The position numbers were made by a program, and so were the translations under genes. Of a stretch of 64,000 nucleotides of DNA, positions 55,711 to 64,000 are shown piece after piece. The notes under the pieces are model-generated. The model saw nothing but the letters and a program-made list of their open reading frames with translations, was not told the DNA's origin and searched no databases. The stretch comes from Myxococcales bacterium (GTDB lineage Bacteria; Myxococcota_A; Polyangia; Polyangiales; JADJMO01). Numbering within the stretch: the stretch's first letter is position 1; every line of letters begins with the position of its first letter. The stretch covers positions 186,001 through 250,000 of the forward strand of contig JADJMO010000009.1 in the NCBI GenBank assembly GCA_016709545.1. The letters run 5' to 3'.

Positions 55711-58232
55711 CGCTGTTCGCGGACACCAGCGCGGCGATCGAGGAGGATCAAGATCGCCGGCAGGACGACCAGCGCGGCGAGGATGCAGGTGAGCTCCCCG
55801 AGCACGGCGGCGAGACCGAACGACTTGACCGCGTTGTTGATGGACCGCATCAGCACGACGTAGCCGAGCGAGGTGGTGAGGCTGCAGAGCACCACCGCGC
55901 CGCCCGTCTCGCGGACCGTGTGGATCACGCTGCCCGGCCCGTCGAGGCGCCAGCGGTTGACCACGTTGATCGCGTAGTCCACGCCGATGCCGAACGTGAT
56001 CGGCACCGCGATGAAGTTCAGGAAGTTGAGCTTCATCTTGAAGAAGTAGAAGGCGCCGCCCATCCAGGCGATGCCCATGGCGAGCGCCAGCACGACGAGC
56101 ACCGCGGCGCGCTTGCCCTTCGGCCCGCGGGTGAACGCGACGGCGACCACCAGCGCGGTGCCGAGGAACGACAGCACGATGGCCTTGGGCGACTCCTCCC
56201 AGACGCCGGCGAGCATGTCGGCGAAGATGACCGCGCGCCCGCTCCCGATGATGGTCTCGCCGCTCGGCAGCTTGGTCTCGCGGTAGGCGTCCGCCCAGAT
56301 CTTGAGGTAGCGCGCGTCGCGGACGCTGCGGCCGTCGGTCGGCGCGATGTAGACGATGCGGCCGCGGGTGCCGTCCTTCTCGGTGAACGGGCGGGCGACG
56401 CGCTCGGGCAGATCGGTCACGCCGTAGGCCGTGATGTCGGCCGGCGGCAGGAACGGCTCCATCTCCTTCCAGTCGGCGTCGGTGATCTTGCCGAGCTCGC
56501 GGATGCGGTCGATCCGCTTGCGCATCGCCTTGAGCAGCACGACCTTCTCGGCCTGCTGGTCGGGGACCAGGTCGAAGATCGAGACCGCCTTCTCGAACGG
56601 CTTCTGGCCCGGCGGGGCCGCGTCGCGACGCGCGTGGAGGATGGTCACGAGCGGCTTCACCTGCTCGATCTTGTCGACCATGATGGCCATGCCGTCGGGG
56701 CCGGTGCGACCGGTGAGCGGCACGACCACGTCACCGAGCTTGCTCGCCGCCGACGGCTGGCCGCGGTCCTCGTTCTCGAGGCGCCACAGCTCGTACTCCA
56801 TCGGATCGTTGCGAATGTACCGGTACGAGGCCCAGCCGGCCCACGCCGTGAAGGCGAGGCCGAGGACGGCCACCAGCGCGGGCGCGCGGCGCGCGAACCA
56901 GGCGAACGGCGCGCCGTAGGGGATGCCGGCGTCGATGCGGGACTGGATGCGCCCGAGGAACGTGTCGGGGTGCACGCCGTGGGTGGGCGCGACGCGCTCG
57001 AACACCACGAGCAGCGGGATCATGAACAGGTAGTTGGCGAGCCAGCAGAGCAGCATGCCATAGCCGCCGATGGCGCCGAAGTCGCGGAAGCCGCGGAAGT
57101 CCGTGGTGGCGAGGCTCACGTATCCGACGCCCGCTGCGGCCGCGACGGTGAGGGTCGGACGCCAGGTGTCGCGGTAGGCGATGGTGACGGCGTCGTGCAG
57201 GCTCGCGCCCTCGCGCCGCGCCTCGTTGTAGCGGGCGCGCAGCAGGATGCCGTAGTTGAGGCCGTTGCCGAACACGATGGAGACGAGGAACCCGCTCGCC
57301 GTGTTGAGGTGGCCGATGACCAGCCTCGTCAGCGCGAAGCACCACAGCACGCCGACGCCGATGGAGAGGCCCATCGCGACGACGGCGCGGATGCGGAGGA
57401 AGAACAGGAAGTCGACGAGGAGGATCAGCCCGATGCCGGCGGCGCCGACGCTCGCGAGGTCCTCCTTCACCTGGCCGTACTGCTCCGCGCCGGTGATGAG
57501 ATCGCCGGTGTAGCCGACGGTGACGCCGGGCGGCAGCACCTTGGCGACCGCGCCCTCGACCTTGGCGCGCAGGGCCTTGGTGCGCTCGAGGTCGCCCACG
57601 TTGACGGGGGTGCGGATGACCGTGATCAGCCGCGTCCCCTCCTTGTTCATGTAGTAGCCGTCCAGGTAGGGCGGCCCCTCGGCGCCGCCCTTGGACTTGT
57701 CGACGCCGAGCTCCTTCTCGATGGTCGCGCGGGTGATGGCCTCGGGGACGTCGCCGGTGAGGCTCCCGTGGACCTCGTAGTCGTAGCGGTCCTCGATCTT
57801 GTCGTGCAGCTCCTGGATCTTCTGCAGCGAGAGGAACAGCGCGCGCCGCTTGCCGAGGAACTCCTGCTCGGCCTTGACGTTGTTCTCGACGGTGCCGACC
57901 CAGTCGGTGCCGAGGGCGCGCAGCTCGAGCACGGCGGCGTCGCCGAACTTCTGCAGGGCGAGCTTGTCGTTGCCCTCGGCGACCACCACCAGCGTGGAGA
58001 CGCCCGCGGTGCGGCCGCCGACGCGCTGCAGCTCCTTCACGCTCGGCTTGTTGTCGGGCAGGAGCGACTCGAACCCGGTGTGCAGCTCGCGCTTGCGCGC
58101 GAGGAACACCGAAGGGATCGTCAAGAGGAGCCCGCACAGGAGGCCGAGCCAGGGACGCTCGACCTGCAGTCGGATGAAGCGCGCGAGGAAGCCAAGAGGT
58201 GCCCCAGCCTCACGCGGGGTCGGGTCGGACAT
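55707..58232 (-). CDS. MMPL/RND-superfamily exporter
   Basis: 841 residues from ATG 58230-58232. About twelve membrane helices in two blocks, each preceded by a large extracytoplasmic loop: first helix PWLGLLCGLLLTIPSVFLA, then a loop of about 220 residues, then a five-helix block (GIGLILLVDFLFFLRIRAVV, NTASGFLVSIVFGNGLNYG), and the same again after ALVAVLGLAFTAWAGWASY, with FIAVPITFGIGVDYAINVV carrying the GxGxDY motif of the sterol-sensing/MMPL fold. This is close to hopanoid transporter HpnN and mycobacterial MmpL proteins, which export lipids using proton motive force. First gene of the operon with a glycosyltransferase and a sensor kinase. Confidence 0.92.
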   Translation of the reverse strand: MSDPTPREAGAPLGFLARFIRLQVERPWLGLLCGLLLTIPSVFLARKRELHTGFESLLPDNKPSVKELQRVGGRTAGVSTLVVVAEGNDKLALQKFGDAAVLELRALGTDWVGTVENNVKAEQEFLGKRRALFLSLQKIQELHDKIEDRYDYEVHGSLTGDVPEAITRATIEKELGVDKSKGGAEGPPYLDGYYMNKEGTRLITVIRTPVNVGDLERTKALRAKVEGAVAKVLPPGVTVGYTGDLITGAEQYGQVKEDLASVGAAGIGLILLVDFLFFLRIRAVVAMGLSIGVGVLWCFALTRLVIGHLNTASGFLVSIVFGNGLNYGILLRARYNEARREGASLHDAVTIAYRDTWRPTLTVAAAAGVGYVSLATTDFRGFRDFGAIGGYGMLLCWLANYLFMIPLLVVFERVAPTHGVHPDTFLGRIQSRIDAGIPYGAPFAWFARRAPALVAVLGLAFTAWAGWASYRYIRNDPMEYELWRLENEDRGQPSAASKLGDVVVPLTGRTGPDGMAIMVDKIEQVKPLVTILHARRDAAPPGQKPFEKAVSIFDLVPDQQAEKVVLLKAMRKRIDRIRELGKITDADWKEMEPFLPPADITAYGVTDLPERVARPFTEKDGTRGRIVYIAPTDGRSVRDARYLKIWADAYRETKLPSGETIIGSGRAVIFADMLAGVWEESPKAIVLSFLGTALVVAVAFTRGPKGKRAAVLVVLALAMGIAWMGGAFYFFKMKLNFLNFIAVPITFGIGVDYAINVVNRWRLDGPGSVIHTVRETGGAVVLCSLTTSLGYVVLMRSINNAVKSFGLAAVLGELTCILAALVVLPAILILLDRRAGVREQR

Positions 58233-58535
58233 GCGCGGCTACGGGTAGCACGAGTCGGTCCACCTCGATCGGCCTGCGGTTCCGGCCGTCGCACCGCGTC
58301 AAACCTTGCCGTTCAGGCCGAGACGGTGGGTCGGTGCGTACGGTCGTACCCTGTGCCTCCGTTGCGCCACGACGACACCTCCGCCGGCCGGACCGTGAAG
58401 AAAACGTCACGGTGGAAACTCGCCTCCGGGGCCCGGCACCGGCATCCTAGCGATTGTACGGGGTTCGCCCTTCGGCCCCGTCCCCGGTACGCCCGTTGCA
58501 AGACTCCTGGGCGTAACCCCTCTTGGAGGTTTCCC
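58233..58535. other. Divergent promoter region between exporter and START-like gene
   Basis: 303 bp without a gene. It holds the promoters of both divergent genes. A small inverted repeat GTACG-GT-CGTAC lies at 58338-58349. The plus-strand gene has an evident ribosome site (GGAGG ending 7 bases before ATG 58536). I cannot assign -35/-10 boxes with confidence. Confidence 0.5.
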
Positions 58536-59180
58536 ATGTCCCGCTGGATCGCCCGTTCCGCCGCCGCCGCCGCCCTCGCTTCCGCGTTCGTCTTCGGCTC
58601 GGCCTTGGCCGTCGCTGGAGACGCCTACGCGCCTCCGTCGACCGACGCCCAGGCTGTCCAGCTCTACAAGGCCGGCAAGGACGTGAAGTCGAACTTCGAG
58701 CACCCCACCGCCAAGGTGAAGTGGGGCCGCGCCTCGATCTTCGTGAACGCGCCGATGAAGGACGTGAAGGCCGCCATCATCGACTACGGCAACTGGTCGA
58801 CCTTCATCACCAAGTTCCAGAAGAGCAAGGTCCTCAAGAAGGACGGCACCGGCTCCGAGGTCTACCTCCAGCTCCCGATCATGAAGGGCGCCGCCACCAT
58901 CTGGGCCGTCGAGAAGTTCGGCGCGCCGGTCGCCGAGGGCAAGGGCGAGAAGATCGTCGGCACGATGGTCAAGGGCAACGTCGACGACCTGCAGGCCATC
59001 TGGCACTACCGCCCGGTCGACGAGAACCACACGGTCATCACGCTCGAGATCTACACGTCTCCCAAGGTCAGCGCGCCCGCCACGCTGATCCTCAAGGAGA
59101 TGGAGGATGCCTGCGGCGAGGGCGTGCTCGGGGTGCGCGCCCGCGCCGAGGCCAGCGTCGCCGTCGCCAAGAAGAACTAG
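58536..59180 (+). CDS. Exported START/SRPBCC-like protein
   Basis: 214 residues from ATG 58536, preceded by GGAGG. Signal peptide MSRWIARSAAAAALASAFVF...ALAVAGDA. The mature part follows the SRPBCC (START-like) pattern: WGRASIFVNAPMKDVKAAII, YGNWSTFITKFQKSKVLKKD, EVYLQLPIMKGAATIWAVEK, and a long C-terminal helix (APATLILKEMEDACGEGVLG). Such folds form a hydrophobic cavity for lipids or polyketides. Being exported and divergent from an MMPL lipid exporter, it may carry a lipid across the periplasm (inference). The DNA is nearly free of A/T-ending codons, suggesting high expression. Confidence 0.85.
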   Translation: MSRWIARSAAAAALASAFVFGSALAVAGDAYAPPSTDAQAVQLYKAGKDVKSNFEHPTAKVKWGRASIFVNAPMKDVKAAIIDYGNWSTFITKFQKSKVLKKDGTGSEVYLQLPIMKGAATIWAVEKFGAPVAEGKGEKIVGTMVKGNVDDLQAIWHYRPVDENHTVITLEIYTSPKVSAPATLILKEMEDACGEGVLGVRARAEASVAVAKKN

Positions 59181-59204
59181 CTCTCGCGACGACAGCAAGC
59201 CGAG

Positions 59205-60074
59205 CTAACCGTGCCCGCCCACGAACCACTCGAGGGCGGGCACGATTGCGTCGACGGTGGGCCGTGGATCGGTGGGGTTGAACCAGGCGAACGGGTCGGC
59301 GAGCGTGCGCGGCTCCGAGAGCGACGCGCCTCCTCGTGAGCACTCGATGAGCAGAGCCTCCGCGCCGTAGGCGTCGCAGAGGTGGTCGAGCTCCATGCCG
59401 TGGGCGAAGGCGCCTGGCACCCAGCGCGACGACTGGAGCACCTCGTAGGGCGCGTGCATGCGGTCGCGGACCGATCGCGCGATCGCCCGCAGGCGATCGA
59501 TCGCGACGGGCGGGGCCCAGCGGCCGCCGTACGCGTGGAGGATCTTGTTGCCCACGCTGTGGAGCGAGGCCGCGGTCGACCATGGCGCCGGCGGCGACCT
59601 CGCGGTCGATCCGCGCGACCACGGCGTCGATCTCGGGCTCGAGCGCGCGCGCGGCCGGGGTTCCACACCGGCACGAGCCGATCGAGCAGGCGTGGCGCGC
59701 GAAAGTGCGTCGGAAATTGCGGTTGAGGTCGACCCACGTGCGTTGCCGCGACGGAAGCGGCGGCGACCCGCCAGGCGATCGCGCTCGACCGCGCAGTAGC
59801 CGTCGACGTTGACCAGCGGGAAGAAGAGCACCCGCCGATCCACGGGCGGCGTCTCGCGGAGCCGTTCGAGGAGCGCGAGGCCGACCTCGACCCCGATCCA
59901 CTCGAGCGCGTGGATCCCGGCGAGCACCACGGTGACCCGACGCGCATCGGCGGGGCCGAAGGTGACCGCGTGGAGCGGACGTCCTTCGGACGAGTGTCCG
60001 ATCACCTCGGACACTCCGCGAGCCACGAAGGCCTCCACGGCATGGTGGCTGCGATAGGGAGCGAGCACGTCCAT
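59205..60074 (-). pseudogene. M14-type zinc carboxypeptidase, multiple frameshifts
   Basis: ATG 60072-60074. The N-terminal half is intact: GRPLHAVTFGPADARRVTVV, the zinc motif HALE (GIHALEWIGVEVGLALLERL) and FFPLVNVDGYCAVERD. Between about 59770 and 59560 the frame changes about four times. The pieces read WVDLNRNF, PTHFRAPRLLDRLVPVWNPG and ALEPEIDAVVARIDREVAAG in alternate frames, then SLHSVGNKILHAYGG back in the first; together they form the expected M14 core. One change lies at a GG/CC run near 59712. The C-terminus contains LLIECSRGGASL, where the catalytic Glu is expected. It is either damaged by clustered sequencing errors or a decaying gene; with this density I mark it as broken. No signal peptide. 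Confidence 0.68.
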
Positions 60075-60174
60075 GACGCAGTCTTAGACACGTCGCGTCA
60101 GAGCTGCCAAGGGGCGCGGGGCCGCGAGAAGAAAGCCCTTGTCAAGAAACCTACATGCGAATACATAAGCGCTC

Positions 60175-61149
60175 ATGTACTCCATCGGCCGACTCGGGCT
60201 CGCTGTCGTGGTGCTCACGGGTTGTGCGCTGGGCCCGGTCGACGAGGACGAGGCCACCTCCGAGTCCAACGGCACCGAGGAGCTGAACGTCGGCAGCGTC
60301 GAGGCCGCCGAGACGGCGAGCTGGGGCTCGGCCACCAACTGCAAGCCCATCCCCGCGCTCGAGACGCTGAAGTCGCCCGAGATCGTGGTCTCGCTCGACG
60401 GTCTCACGCTCCACCTGCGCGACCGCGCCGGCACCTACGATCGCGTGTTCCCGGTCGGCGTCGGCGCGATCGACGGCGGCAAGTCCAAGACCCCGGTCGG
60501 CAAGTTCTACACGGGCGCGACGACCGCCGAGGTGAAGGACAGCGGCTGGGGCTACTACTACCCGTGCCGGATCTGGTGGACCGATCCGGACACGCGCAAG
60601 GCCTCGCCGGTCTTCGCGGGGCTGCCCTTCATCCGCCTCGCGGGGCCGCCCACCGCCGGCTACGCCCTGCACGGGCCGATCGACGGCTTCACCGCACCGA
60701 CCGGGGGGAGCCTGCGTCGCGGCTACGTCTCGCACGGCTGCGTGCGCATGGCGTCCGCCGACATCCTCGAGGTGTACGCGCGCATCCGCGGCAAGTCCAA
60801 GGTCCCCGTGCGCATCCAGCAGGAGGTCGAGCGCGACACGGCCAGCGCCGCGGTCGACGTGGGCGCCAGGTGGATCGGCAGCGAGTGCAAGGTGGACACC
60901 GACTGCAACTACACCGGCGGCAAGTGCAGCCTCGGCGCGACCGGCGTCGGCACCTGCACCCTGCCCTGCACCCGCACCTGCCCGGACCGCGCCGGCGAGG
61001 TGCCCACGTTCTGCGCGAGCACCGGCCAGTGCGTGCCGCAGGCCTCCACCACGTGGAACGACGCCTGCGACCGCTACGCCGGGCGCTTGAAGTCGAAGAC
61101 CACGACCCGCCCCGACAAGAGCGCGACCGCGACCGTCTGCGCGTCGTGA
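60175..61149 (+). CDS. L,D-transpeptidase (YkuD) lipoprotein with Cys-rich tail
   Basis: 324 residues from ATG 60175. Lipoprotein signal MYSIGRLGLAVVVLTGC (lipobox LTGC). The YkuD domain covers residues 65-215: SPEIVVSLDGLTLHLRDRAG, then ALHGPIDGF and the catalytic SHGCVRMASADILEVY with the nucleophile Cys. The family makes 3-3 peptidoglycan cross-links or attaches proteins to peptidoglycan. After residue 235 a tail with about ten Cys follows (SECKVDTDCNYTGGKC, TCTLPCTRTCPD, FCASTGQCV), similar to Cys-rich modules of other myxobacterial surface proteins. Unbroken frame, monocistronic. Confidence 0.92.
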   Translation: MYSIGRLGLAVVVLTGCALGPVDEDEATSESNGTEELNVGSVEAAETASWGSATNCKPIPALETLKSPEIVVSLDGLTLHLRDRAGTYDRVFPVGVGAIDGGKSKTPVGKFYTGATTAEVKDSGWGYYYPCRIWWTDPDTRKASPVFAGLPFIRLAGPPTAGYALHGPIDGFTAPTGGSLRRGYVSHGCVRMASADILEVYARIRGKSKVPVRIQQEVERDTASAAVDVGARWIGSECKVDTDCNYTGGKCSLGATGVGTCTLPCTRTCPDRAGEVPTFCASTGQCVPQASTTWNDACDRYAGRLKSKTTTRPDKSATATVCAS

Positions 61150-61183
61150 GGAACTCGCCGGGAAGCCCGGTGTCCGATCGAGG

Positions 61184-61732
61184 ATGTTGGCCTACCGCGA
61201 GGCGGAGCTCGACGAGAAGGCGGGACACACGGTGCTCTCGGGGCGCTGTCGCTCCTGCTCGCCCTCGCCCTCGCGGCCATCGCAGGGCTCCAGCTCGCTG
61301 CGGCCTTCGATGCGCCGTTCTGCCAGTGGCGCGTGGTGGGCCGGGACGTGTGCGACGTCGTCTACGAGAGCGAGGCGGGCTTCCTCTGGTTCCGCGTCTG
61401 CCGCGAGCTGGCGGAGTTCCCGGGCGCGGCCGTGTTCGCGGTCCTCGCGATCGTCGTCGCCTGGTCGCTCGCGCAGCCGGCGACGGTGCACGTCGACGAG
61501 CGCACGCGGAGGGTCGTCGCGCGCACGCGACGCTGGCCGCTGCGCGCGCGGATCGTTCGCCTGCGCGTGGACGACATCCACCTGATCGCCGCGGAGAGGT
61601 GCTCGGGGTGCTGTGTCGCTGGGTGGCGTTCGACGAGGCGGGGAGGCGGATCGTGCTCGGGCCGCTGCGCCTCGGCGCGGGTCGCGACGCCGCCAGACTC
61701 GACGCGCGCGTGCAGTCGATGCGCGAGAGTGA
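61184..61732 (+). CDS. Small membrane protein of unknown function, frameshifts
   Basis: ATG 61184. The frame moves at 61240-61243 (a G4 run needing one more G, joining LDEKAGHTVLSG to ALSLLLALALAAIAG) and at about 61593-61600 (joining VDDIHLIAAE to VLGVLCRWVAFDEAG). The stop is probably the TGA at 61730-61732 after one more shift. The restored protein of about 183 residues has two membrane helices (LSLLLALALAAIAGLQLAAA; PGAAVFAVLAIVVAWSLA) separated by a Cys-containing loop, and a cytoplasmic C-terminal beta-rich part (PATVHVDERTRRVVARTRRW) resembling bacterial PH-like domains. Function unknown. It converges on the Pth2-like gene. Confidence 0.55.
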
Positions 61733-61736
61733 CCGC

Positions 61737-62116
61737 TCAGTACAGGGTGAGATTGCCCGTGATGGCGTCGATGGCGGCCGCGTCGGCGGGCCGATCGCGC
61801 AGCAGGTCAGGGTCGGCACGCCGCCGAACTCGGTGCGACCGGCGTCGCGGATCAGGTGGGCCGGCAGCCCCGCCGCGCGCGCGCGGGTGAACACGTCGAC
61901 CAGCTCGGCCTCGGACTCGACGCGGACGCAGATCTTCGCGCAGTGCTCGAAGAGCCAGCTGCGCAGCGTGGCGTCGAGGGTGAGCGTCGGGCTGTCGCCC
62001 TGCCCGCGCATGCGCTCGACGAGGAACGCCATCGCCGCGTGCGAGCCCTGGGCGATCTCCTTGCCGCGCCGCATGTGCAGGTCGCGGCGCATGACGATGA
62101 CCTGCTTGACGCTCAT
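61737..62116 (-). CDS. Peptidyl-tRNA hydrolase of the PTH2 (archaeal/eukaryotic) type, one frameshift
   Basis: ATG 62114-62116, overlapping the stop of the upstream lipoprotein gene by one base. The N-terminus VIVMRRDLHMRRGKEIAQGSHAAMAF matches the PTH2 signature R-x-D-L-x-M-x-x-G-K-x-x-x-Q-x-x-H-A-A almost exactly; CVRVESEAELVDVFTRARA and FGGVPTLT follow the family. The frame slips near 61804-61808; one added C joins VPTLT to LLRDRP and leads to the end AITGNLTLY at 61737. About 126 residues, the normal size for this family. It releases peptides from prematurely dropped tRNA. Most bacteria use the unrelated Pth1, so this is likely an additional copy. Confidence 0.75.
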
Positions 62117-62924
62117 CACTTCACGTCCATCGAGGGGCAGTGGATCGCGTGCACGGTCCCCTTGATCGTGCCCTCCGCGAAGGCGAGGGCCACGGTGGCG
62201 TCGAAGGCGCACGCGCGCGCGGCGTCGGGGGCCGCGCAGGGCTCGAGCGCGGCGGCCGAGAGCGTGACGCTGGTGGCCGACGACTTGAGGGGCAGCGCCG
62301 GATCGAGGCCGAGCAACGTGGCCTTCAGCCCTGGATAGCTCGCGGCCGCGAGCGCGCCGGGAGGCCGCTCACCACCACCGTCGCCTGCGGATCCTTCTTC
62401 GGCGGGGGGGCAGCTGCCGTCGCTGCCGGCGTGCAGCTCGAGCGAGGTGGCGACGGGGCCCGCGTCGCCCAGATCCCAGCCGAAATACGCGTGATCGAAG
62501 GCCCACGTGCGGCCGGCGAAGCTGCCCGTGGCGCCCGTCGGCGTGCTCACCGCGCGCGCAGATGGGCCTGAGGCGAGGAGGCGACGTCCACGCAGCGGGG
62601 AGCTTCGCGCCGCACCCGGCGGCGCACGGCCCGGAGCACACGAAGCCCGTCGCGCCTTCGACGCAGAGGCCGGTCTCACAATCGAGCGCGGAGGCGCAGG
62701 TATCGACGCCCGCCTTCCCCTTCCCCCGCGGTCCGACCGCGCAGCGGCATCCCTCGGTCGCGCAGTCGCAACGCTGGCCTTCGGGGCAGTCCTGGTTGAA
62801 CGTGCACGCGGCGCCCGTCACGCCAGGTCGGCCCGGTCGTGCCGGTGTCCGCGTCGACGGGCGCGTCGGCGTTCGACGACGAGCACGCCACGAGGGCGCA
62901 AGCGAGGGCCAGAAGCGGGCGCAT
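62116..62924 (-). CDS. Cys-rich lipoprotein of unknown function, two frameshifts
   Basis: ATG 62922-62924 with a lipoprotein signal MRPLLALACALVAC (lipobox LVAC) and an Asp/Thr-rich start (SSSNADAPVDADTGTTGP). The frame shifts near 62821-62828 and again in a CG run at 62551-62558. The middle frame encodes a Cys cluster (AACTFNQDCPEGQRCDC, CRCAVGP, CASALDCETGLCVEG, CSGPCAAGCGAKLP). The last frame has SFAGRTWAFDHAYFGWDLGD and PCAAPDAARACAF. Restored length is about 269 residues, ending VHAIHCPSMDVK at 62116, one base into the Pth2-like gene. The Cys module is like those in the L,D-transpeptidase tail and other exported proteins here. Function unknown. Confidence 0.65.
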
Positions 62925-62957
62925 GACGCGACCGGTCTAGCACACACGCCGCGGGCT

Positions 62958-64000
<1,043 letters not shown>

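Overview
The window is very GC-rich DNA with strongly G/C-ending codons. It is packed with predicted lipoproteins, one- and two-component regulators, a PEGA-tailed Ser/Thr kinase, Asp/Pro/Gly-repeat surface proteins and one protein with a MYXO-CTERM-like tail. Together these point to a myxobacterium-like member of the Myxococcota (Polyangia type). This is inferred from gene content; there is no rRNA or other phylogenetic marker here, and I recognise no tRNA, CRISPR array, prophage or intact insertion sequence.

Layout, left to right. 0-3.7 kb: a broken secreted protein, an ECF sigma factor overlapping its membrane partner, a repeat lipoprotein and a Sel1-type lipoprotein. 3.7-7.4 kb: an ankyrin protein, GTP cyclohydrolase II (ribA) and an abutting ATP-grasp ligase. 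7.4-11.4 kb: a TetR regulator divergent from an acetoacetate decarboxylase-like gene and two overlapping SDR genes, with palindromic operators in the shared promoter region, then a lipase-like lipoprotein behind a 24-bp inverted repeat. 11.4-20.2 kb: exported proteins (MYXO-CTERM protein, M3 peptidase, a triplicated Cys-rich protein, a VWA lipoprotein and two unknown lipoproteins). 20.5-24.7 kb: a methyltransferase, then a compact triad of zinc-ribbon pseudokinase, VWA protein and divergent adenylosuccinate synthetase homologue. 24.8-31.5 kb: a ZU5-like lipoprotein, a 1012-residue wHTH-ATPase-TPR regulator and a kelch protein. 31.5-38.5 kb: acyl-CoA ligase, rdgB-rph, a sensor kinase and an Fe-S protein. 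38.5-41.8 kb: two tandem metzincin-like lipoproteins. 41.9-48.8 kb: Ser/Thr kinase, LysM protein, lon, TetR and tesB. 48.8-53.0 kb: a stretch of visibly lower GC with a three-gene exported-protein operon. 53-58.5 kb: PAS sensor kinase, glycosyltransferase and an MMPL/RND exporter in one operon. 58.5-64 kb: START-like protein, broken M14 carboxypeptidase, L,D-transpeptidase, a membrane protein, an archaeal-type peptidyl-tRNA hydrolase, a lipoprotein and a hybrid sensor kinase that runs off the edge.

About sixteen genes have reading frames broken by one-base shifts, mostly in C/G homopolymers or CG dinucleotide runs. Restoring one base gives continuous, family-like proteins, so I read most of these as assembly indels and report each gene over its full extent. 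The least ordinary locus is the pseudokinase-VWA-PurA-like triad at 21.5-24.7 kb. The low-GC exported-protein island, the triplicated Cys-rich protein and the paired operators around the TetR gene are the next most interesting.
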